This document shows positions 58,201 to 64,000 of a DNA stretch of 64,000 nt, one piece after another. This DNA is from Paralichthys olivaceus. Lineage: Eukaryota > Chordata > Actinopteri > Pleuronectiformes > Paralichthyidae. The notes under the pieces are model-generated. The model ran no database searches, was not told the origin of the DNA, and was given only the letters and a program-made list of their open reading frames with translations. The stretch is taken from NCBI RefSeq assembly GCF_024713975.1, contig NC_091095.1, positions 7,083,501 to 7,147,500 on the forward strand. The letters run 5' to 3'. How positions within the stretch are numbered: the stretch's first letter is position 1; each line of letters opens with the position of its first letter. The translations under genes and the position numbers were made by a program.

Positions 58201-60315
58201 GACTGATCTAGGAAGAGTCCTTCACAACGCTTATATCGGAGTTATGGTCGGAAAAATGTTGTTGATTTACATGAAAAGAGAAAGATATGTCTTTCGATTT
58301 TTATTTCTTACATCAAAAATAATTTACCAGGAAATCATAGTTTGTGCCTTTCTAAGTAAAATGTTTAAAGCTCAAGTGAGTGTCCCGCTATGACATTTTA
58401 TCTAATCTGTCCCAAATGCTCTCTGGATTACTGTGTGTATGTCTGTTTATGTGTGCGTGGATGAAAATCCGGAGGTTTTTGTAAGTGAACTTGACTGTAT
58501 GACTACACATCCCTTATTATCACCTCGTCTTATCAGAATACTGTGCGTCCTCTTCCTGAGCTGTGACAATCAACACATCTGTACAGTGGTGGTGTGTGGT
58601 TCAGAGACAGAACAGGACTGTGTGTGTGTGTGTGTGTGTGTGTGTGGCTCAGACATCCAGCAGACACGTGTCCAAATCTGTCTGAGCTACCGTTTCATTT
58701 TGTCATGAGGTCACAGACATGTTTATAAGGTACGTCGTCATGTCTGTGAAATGATTAGACTGTTTCTAAACCTTGAAAAGAGAAAAAAACAACATTCACT
58801 GGATTGGAAAAATAATATTCACTGTTTGAGTTCCTTGCTGTTGTAAACAACTGCAGCTTCATCATGTACTTTATCTTTTCAATCATTTACTTTCATGTGC
58901 GTCCTTTTTGGTGCTCTGTGTTCAGGATTGTGTGCAGCCAGTTTTAAATCTCCCCTTAAGCCTTTAGAGTCATCAACTTGTACGGCCCTAAGTTATTGAA
59001 GGGAGTACTCCAGTGATTTTTAATATTTTATTAAACGTGGGCACGAGTGCTCGTTTAAAAAAAACAGATAAAATAATGCTAATGGGTAAAATCAAGGCAG
59101 CGGGAGCCAAGATGTCCTGATTTGACTTCCTGCCGGAGACGACCTGCAGCCACAGCCAGAGTTTCACTCCTGACTCCTGTACTCACGACCCTCACTCTGT
59201 TTTTGTTGGAGCAGCCCAAGTTTCTAAAGTGTGAAATCCACATACAAATGTATATAGACAGTAAATACTTGTATTCATGGGCTGAATCAATGTTTAATGA
59301 TGCATTTTGTTTGTTTCAGCCTGATTTCGTTGTGATTATCTTGGCTCGATTACTCTCTTCTTGCTCTGATTACATTCACTGTGTTATAATGCAGAATAAT
59401 AATCAAATATTAGTGGCCTCAAACGTACCACGTTGACCAGCAGCCATTAATCAAGTTACTTTGCTGCAAATAAAAATAATATTTTCCAGTCATATCATCC
59501 TCAGACATAATCAACATATAGAGGCCACTGACGGCAGCTGTGCGGTGAGGTGTGCTCAGTTGTGTTACAGTAAAGGGAAGTTGTCTTCTACAAACTCAGT
59601 TCTGCACATGATGGTTACAAAAGGGAAACTCTTTAAATCAGACACCAGTTGAGTAATTTAAGAATTCATATCAGTTTAGTTACTTTAAATTTCAACACAT
59701 TTCATCCAAACAAATGAAACTAAAGATAAATGTTGAAACTTTTAAGTCACATCTGTCGCAGACATTTATGTCATGTATGCAATTAATTAGTTTTATATGA
59801 AATTCACATTTTAGCTTCTTAAACTTCAAACAAACTGATCTTGAGTTTTGGAAGAAGGGCACGTGAACTGATCCCGCCTCTCTAACTTAAAGTTTGGAGC
59901 GTAAAACAAGTGATGGTGCCTCCCTGTGGAGAGGAGGAGATATTTAGACAGACAGATAAATCGCTAGCTAGCCTATGCTCCATGCTAAGTTTTTTTGAAC
60001 TTGAAATACATGTTTATATACCAGTCAACATTTACATATTTGTAAAAGAACCACTGACTCACTAAGGGCTTTTATTTTGTAGTAACATTTGATTGACAGC
60101 CTACTTTCCCTGTTGAATATTCTAAACTCAGCAAAGATTCTTGGAGATGAACAACAAGAAGAACGTTTTACTGTGATTCAGCTTCTCTGGGTTTAGAACA
60201 ATGAAAATATGAGACCAGACAGTAAATGAGGAAGTGACTTTCGGAGGGAATCTACCAAGAGGAAGAGAGTCAGGCCTCAAGGCCTCACCTGAAGGTAAGT
60301 CGCTTAAAAAACAGT
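58201..60315. other. Intergenic sequence, no gene seen
   Basis: Contains a (TG)n tract at about 58619-58646 and AT-rich DNA. Open frames are short and show no family features. Confidence 0.5.
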
Positions 60316-60632
60316 CAGGGGTCCTACTACTGTAATGTTGGAGGGGTCTTACTACTCTAATGTTGGAGGGGTCCTACTACTCTAATGTTGGAGGGTCAGG
60401 GGTCCTACCACTTGGAGGGGTAGGGGGTCTCACTACACTAATGTTGGAGGGGTCCTACCACTCTAATGTTGGAGGGGTCCTACCACTCTAATGTTGGAGG
60501 GGTCTCACTACACTAATGTTGGAGGGGTCCTACCACTCTAATGTTGGAGGGGTCTTACTACTCTAATGTTGGAGGGGTCTTACTACACTAATGTTGGAGG
60601 GTCAGGGGTCTTACTACACTAATGTTGGAGGG
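60316..60632. repeat. Minisatellite, ~26-base unit, about 11 full copies
   Basis: The unit is roughly 'ggggtcctactactctaatg' plus 'ttggag'. Variants alternate cctac/cttac/ctcac and ctcta/cacta. Three units carry an inserted 'tcagggg' and one is truncated ('ccacttggagg'). The array ends directly at a GC-rich promoter-like segment. Confidence 0.92.
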
Positions 60633-60978
60633 TTGACCGTGTAAAGGGCGACCCCCGGCGGCGGCAGCGCGGCAGTGTGGAGGTGTTGTCCACCGGGGCC
60701 TCATCACCGCGGACAGGCGGGACAAAGCACTCGTCCGGAGCGGAAACCGTCGAGTGTGTGTTCGGAGCTTCGAGCGGAGACTCGGCTCCTCTGGTTCTCT
60801 CCTCTGGTTCTCTCCTCTGGTTCTCTCCGCTGGTTCTAAACAGAGTTCACCTCCATCTTTATTCTCCAACGGTTTTTTTTTAACTCTTCTCTTACGGACT
60901 TTTCTTTTTCCTCCGCGCAGCGACACTTTTCACGGGAAACAGGGACGAGCCGCAGTTTGAGTTTTGGATTCTTCTCAG
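60633..60978 (+). promoter_or_regulatory. Putative promoter and non-coding first exon of the next + strand gene
   Basis: GC- and CpG-rich from 60633 (GGCGGCGGCAGCGCGGC at about 60657), becoming pyrimidine-rich. It ends with a good donor, TTCTCAG|GTAACA, at 60978. A 13-base unit 'ctcctctggttct' is repeated about three times at 60785-60833. No long frame resembles a known protein, so this would be 5' UTR. In human the genes beyond CSNK1G2 are BTBD2 and MKNK2, but nothing here identifies the gene. Confidence 0.45.
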
Positions 60979-63900
60979 GTAACACGAGACTTTAAGATGT
61001 TTCAGTAACTGTAAAGTCTTTTCATGTGAATTATTAAAGTCAGTGTCAGCAGCCTCACACTGAGGCTTTAATAACGGTCCGTCTCTAAGTTCACTAACAG
61101 GTGGATCTCGCGTTATTTCCCAATTGTTTCCCGATTTAATCTTACGGAGAGCAACGAGACAATCTTTAGAATCGAACAGTAATCGTCTTTTTTTTTTATC
61201 AGTGTAGCATATGATGCATCCCAGTTTCAAATTCCTAATAATGCAGCATAGATACGTTTAAATCAGATTTGAACCTGCGATCATCAACAAAGAAAAGAGA
61301 AGTTAACCCCACAGTCCAATTAAAAACACATGTTCAACATTCCCCACCTGTAATCTGCTCAGGTGTCTGGTTTGATGATGGTGTTGAAGGTAAACAAAGC
61401 GAAATCATTTCAAGTCACAATTAAGTGAAGAACAGCAGGAGTCGAGCCAAAGTGCTCCACAAGGGAAAGGGAACTCAAGCTCAGGTTAAAAGACGATGTT
61501 AGAAATGTTAGAAATACAATTTATAGATGTTCAGAAGATGAGTTTAAAACATAACATAGAAATAACTACTCTTCATCCATTAGTGTTGTTACCACTTTAT
61601 ATTGTATCTGTAAATGACCAGGATACATGAATGTCTCTAAAGTGCAGTTCTGTGTTTTAGCTGCTGTAAGGACTGATTCATTACACTCAGGTGTCAGTTT
61701 ATTAGGAACACCCAGCCACCTCTTATACAGCAGCCCTGCAGTAAATCCAACACCCTCATGAAGGTTATAATGTTCAGCTGGCATTAGGTGGATGCAAATA
61801 CTAAGGCTGCTTGATGATTTTCTGGATGAATTGTTTTATTTTAATGTTCACAATGTCTTAGTTCCATTAACAGTCCAAAACACACAGATGTGATCACTGT
61901 TGTAGGAGAGAAACAAAACCAGCAGCTTGAACAACTGAGAAGTTGGAACAGTGTTTGTTTGTTTACTTCAAGAAAATGGGCAAAAAATATGTAACATTTA
62001 ATGCAGATTAATATTCTGTCGATTGACTAATTGATTAGTTGACTAATTGCTTCAGCTCTGCAAACTGTTAAAATGCATTTCAATACAAGTCAACAGCTGC
62101 ACACAGCGACGTCTACAAAACAACCACAACACTTGTTTTAAACGTTTTCTGTTTCTGTGATAGTGAGTTGAGCTTTAGTTTTGTGTGATTGCATTTCACA
62201 CCAACCTTTGTGTTTTATCTACAGGATTTAATGAGTTTAGTTTTTTAAGATTCATTTTTTTGTCTGTCTTGCTTTTTTTGGGGGGGGGGGCAGGAAGTCT
62301 TGGCTGACTCCTGTGTGTATGCCAGTGGGTCCAGTCAACATGGGGCAGGGGCCTAATTGTTTTTGACAGATGTGAGACATGTGACTGGAATTCCTTCATC
62401 GGCAGCCGATGATAGAGTCTCTGTGTTGTAGTTGAGCTGAGGCTGTGGCTGGTGGGTGTCTGACCTGACCTGTGACTGTCGTCCTCTCAACTCTGTGCCC
62501 AGCTTCAAAAACAGATTTGTGAGCCAGTTTTTAGACAAATACCACTGTACTACTGCCACTACTACTTCTACTACTACTACTACTACTACTATAACCACTT
62601 CTACTATTACTGCTCCTGCTGTTCTTACTGTTACGCATACTTTTGCTAATATTATTCAGCAGTCACTTTGAGTAATTATACACTAGGTTTCCCCCCCAAT
62701 TAGCAAATATCCCCAATAATTCACAAGTACATTGTTCTTGTCCAGGTGATGATTTTCATTGTTATTCTGTTTATCCATACAATATTTGAAAAAGTTGAAA
62801 CTGCTCATCTAACTTCCAAACACCCCAGTTTAATATCATCAGATCTCTTGTTTTGTGTAATTAATATTTCCAAAGCCAAACATATTCAGTTTCTAGTAAT
62901 GTTACAACAATAAGAAGCAAGAAAACCCAGAATTCCTGAAGCTATAATATCACATGTCTCCACTTTTGCCTGATAAGTGTTTATAACAGTGTTGCAGCTC
63001 CTGCTGGTTTAAAACTGATTTCTGAGGACCTGAACAAGAGCCAGGATTGGGTTTGAAATATTTTAGATTTCCCAATGTAATAAAGTGGAAATTTACTGAA
63101 GGGAGTGTTTTACAGTGTTGTGAGGTCTTGGAAAGTAGATCCTTCTCTTCCTCACTGGAACTACTTTGCCTGGAAAGACCTTGAACCTCAGATTGTTTCC
63201 TGCCAGTCAGCGATATAATAACACTGCAGTAGTAAATAAGACCCAGTGTGTTGCGGGACCTTCTGCTGATCAACAGTAAAGGACACCTGACACCCATCCA
63301 CCTGTCCTCCCCTCTCTCCGTCTCTCCCCCGTCTCCCTCCACTCTGCAGCAGCACAGAGGAGCTCTTGTTTGATCCTCCCTGGACAGTGCCCCAATTTTC
63401 CTTCTTCTTTTTTTCTACTCTTACTCCATGGCAACACTGTTCCCGTGACGAGCAGCCTTGACTTTTGCCCCTCCTGCTCCCAAAACAAAGGCAAGAAGTT
63501 ATGGAGGGATGGAGAGATGGAGGGAGGGGGTTTGTGAAGGGGATGAAGGATATGGAGGAATGAGGGGAGGGAATAATGGGAAGGTGTCTAGGATGGAGGC
63601 TCTGAGGCGAGACCTCTGCTGCTGTATGTGCCAGACCCCCATAAAGAGAGAGGAGTTATTACCCAGGACTGTAGACTTGTGGGCAGTGCCAGAGACTTTC
63701 TCTGTCTTCATGTCTGAGCCTCTCAATGGTTGGGCATCTCCACCATTACCTCCCTCACAAGTCTCACAGAGCTGAAAGATGCAGAGGACAGAAAGAAGTG
63801 GCTTTGTTTAAAAAAAGACCTGTGGTGCCAGTGGTGGACAGACAGTAGAAGAGGAACTTTCGCAATGTAATTCATGAATTGACTAGACAGGAACTCAGTA

Positions 63901-64000
63901 GAGAGCATACCTCAGTGCTGTCAGCATACCAAGGCCCAATGGTCCACTTAAAATCAATCAAGCTGCACCAGCTTTCACAGATTCATAGATATCAGTCTCA
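60979..64000. other. Putative first intron of the next gene or intergenic DNA
   Basis: Contains a T/G-run near 62270-62291, a (TAC)n tract near 62545-62590 and a MITE piece at 61690. A strong acceptor-like sequence (pyrimidine tract ending 'cactctgcag') lies at about 63349. A 60-codon frame from ATG 63594 (MEALRRDLCCCMC...) follows but matches no family I recognise. Confidence 0.4.
61690..61790. mobile_element. One-ended copy of the CAGTTTATTAGG MITE
   Basis: 'cagtttattaggaacaccca', then 'gcagtaaatccaacaccc' and 'tgaaggttataatgttcag', match a common fish repeat. The terminus is the same as that of the element at 4625-4853. The opposite terminus is not found. Confidence 0.65.

Noticed and set aside
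63594..63775. 60-codon frame MEALRRDLCCCMC... after a strong acceptor-like site
   Set aside because: A Cys cluster near an ATG is intriguing and the position fits a second exon of the next gene, but the sequence matches no family I recognise and the frame ends in a stop without a good donor. Not supported as coding.

Overview
The window is teleost fish nuclear DNA, probably from a percomorph-like genome. The evidence is intron-rich vertebrate genes with GT-AG splice sites, abundant (TG)n tracts, short terminal-inverted-repeat elements of types familiar from fish genomes, and a degraded L2/Rex-like LINE fragment. There is no prokaryotic gene organisation, CRISPR array or phage.

Three protein-coding genes are supported, all on the + strand. 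(1) rexo1, an RNA exonuclease 1 homolog and DEDDh 3'-5' exonuclease, has 16 coding exons from 3702 to 13491 (about 1274 aa). Its promoter is housekeeping-like, with ETS, CRE and YY1 motifs. (2) A paired-like K50 homeobox gene of the Dmbx family has 3 coding exons from 21211 to 24083 (283 aa) and a probable non-coding first exon ending at 20440. (3) csnk1g2, casein kinase 1 gamma 2, has 10 coding exons from 28847 to 57225 (414 aa) and a CpG-rich, intronless-ATG type 5' region around 25.1-26.3 kb. A further GC-rich promoter and first exon ending at 60978 suggests that another + strand gene starts near the right edge, but I could not identify its coding part.

Layout: 1-3.4 kb is intergenic, with a possible upstream-gene poly(A) signal and a MITE. 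3.4-13.8 kb is rexo1. 13.8-20.2 kb is gene-free and looks like regulatory sequence for the homeobox gene. 20.2-24.6 kb is the Dmbx-family gene. 25.1-58.2 kb is csnk1g2, with two large introns of 13.2 and 7.5 kb. 58.2-64 kb is intergenic, then a minisatellite, then the putative next promoter.

rexo1 and csnk1g2 are neighbours in human 19p13.3, so the block is conserved synteny. A Dmbx gene between them is notable because human DMBX1 sits on 1p33 next to MKNK1 and MOB3C, whose paralogues MKNK2 and MOB3A lie beside CSNK1G2. The fish gene may therefore be a vertebrate whole-genome-duplication paralogue (a 'Dmbx2') absent from mammals. Other points worth attention are a candidate regulated cassette exon in the csnk1g2 tail with a downstream RBFOX-type motif, and a cluster of TAATCC K50-homeodomain sites upstream of the homeobox gene. 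All statements rest on reading the sequence and on remembered family knowledge; no search was run.
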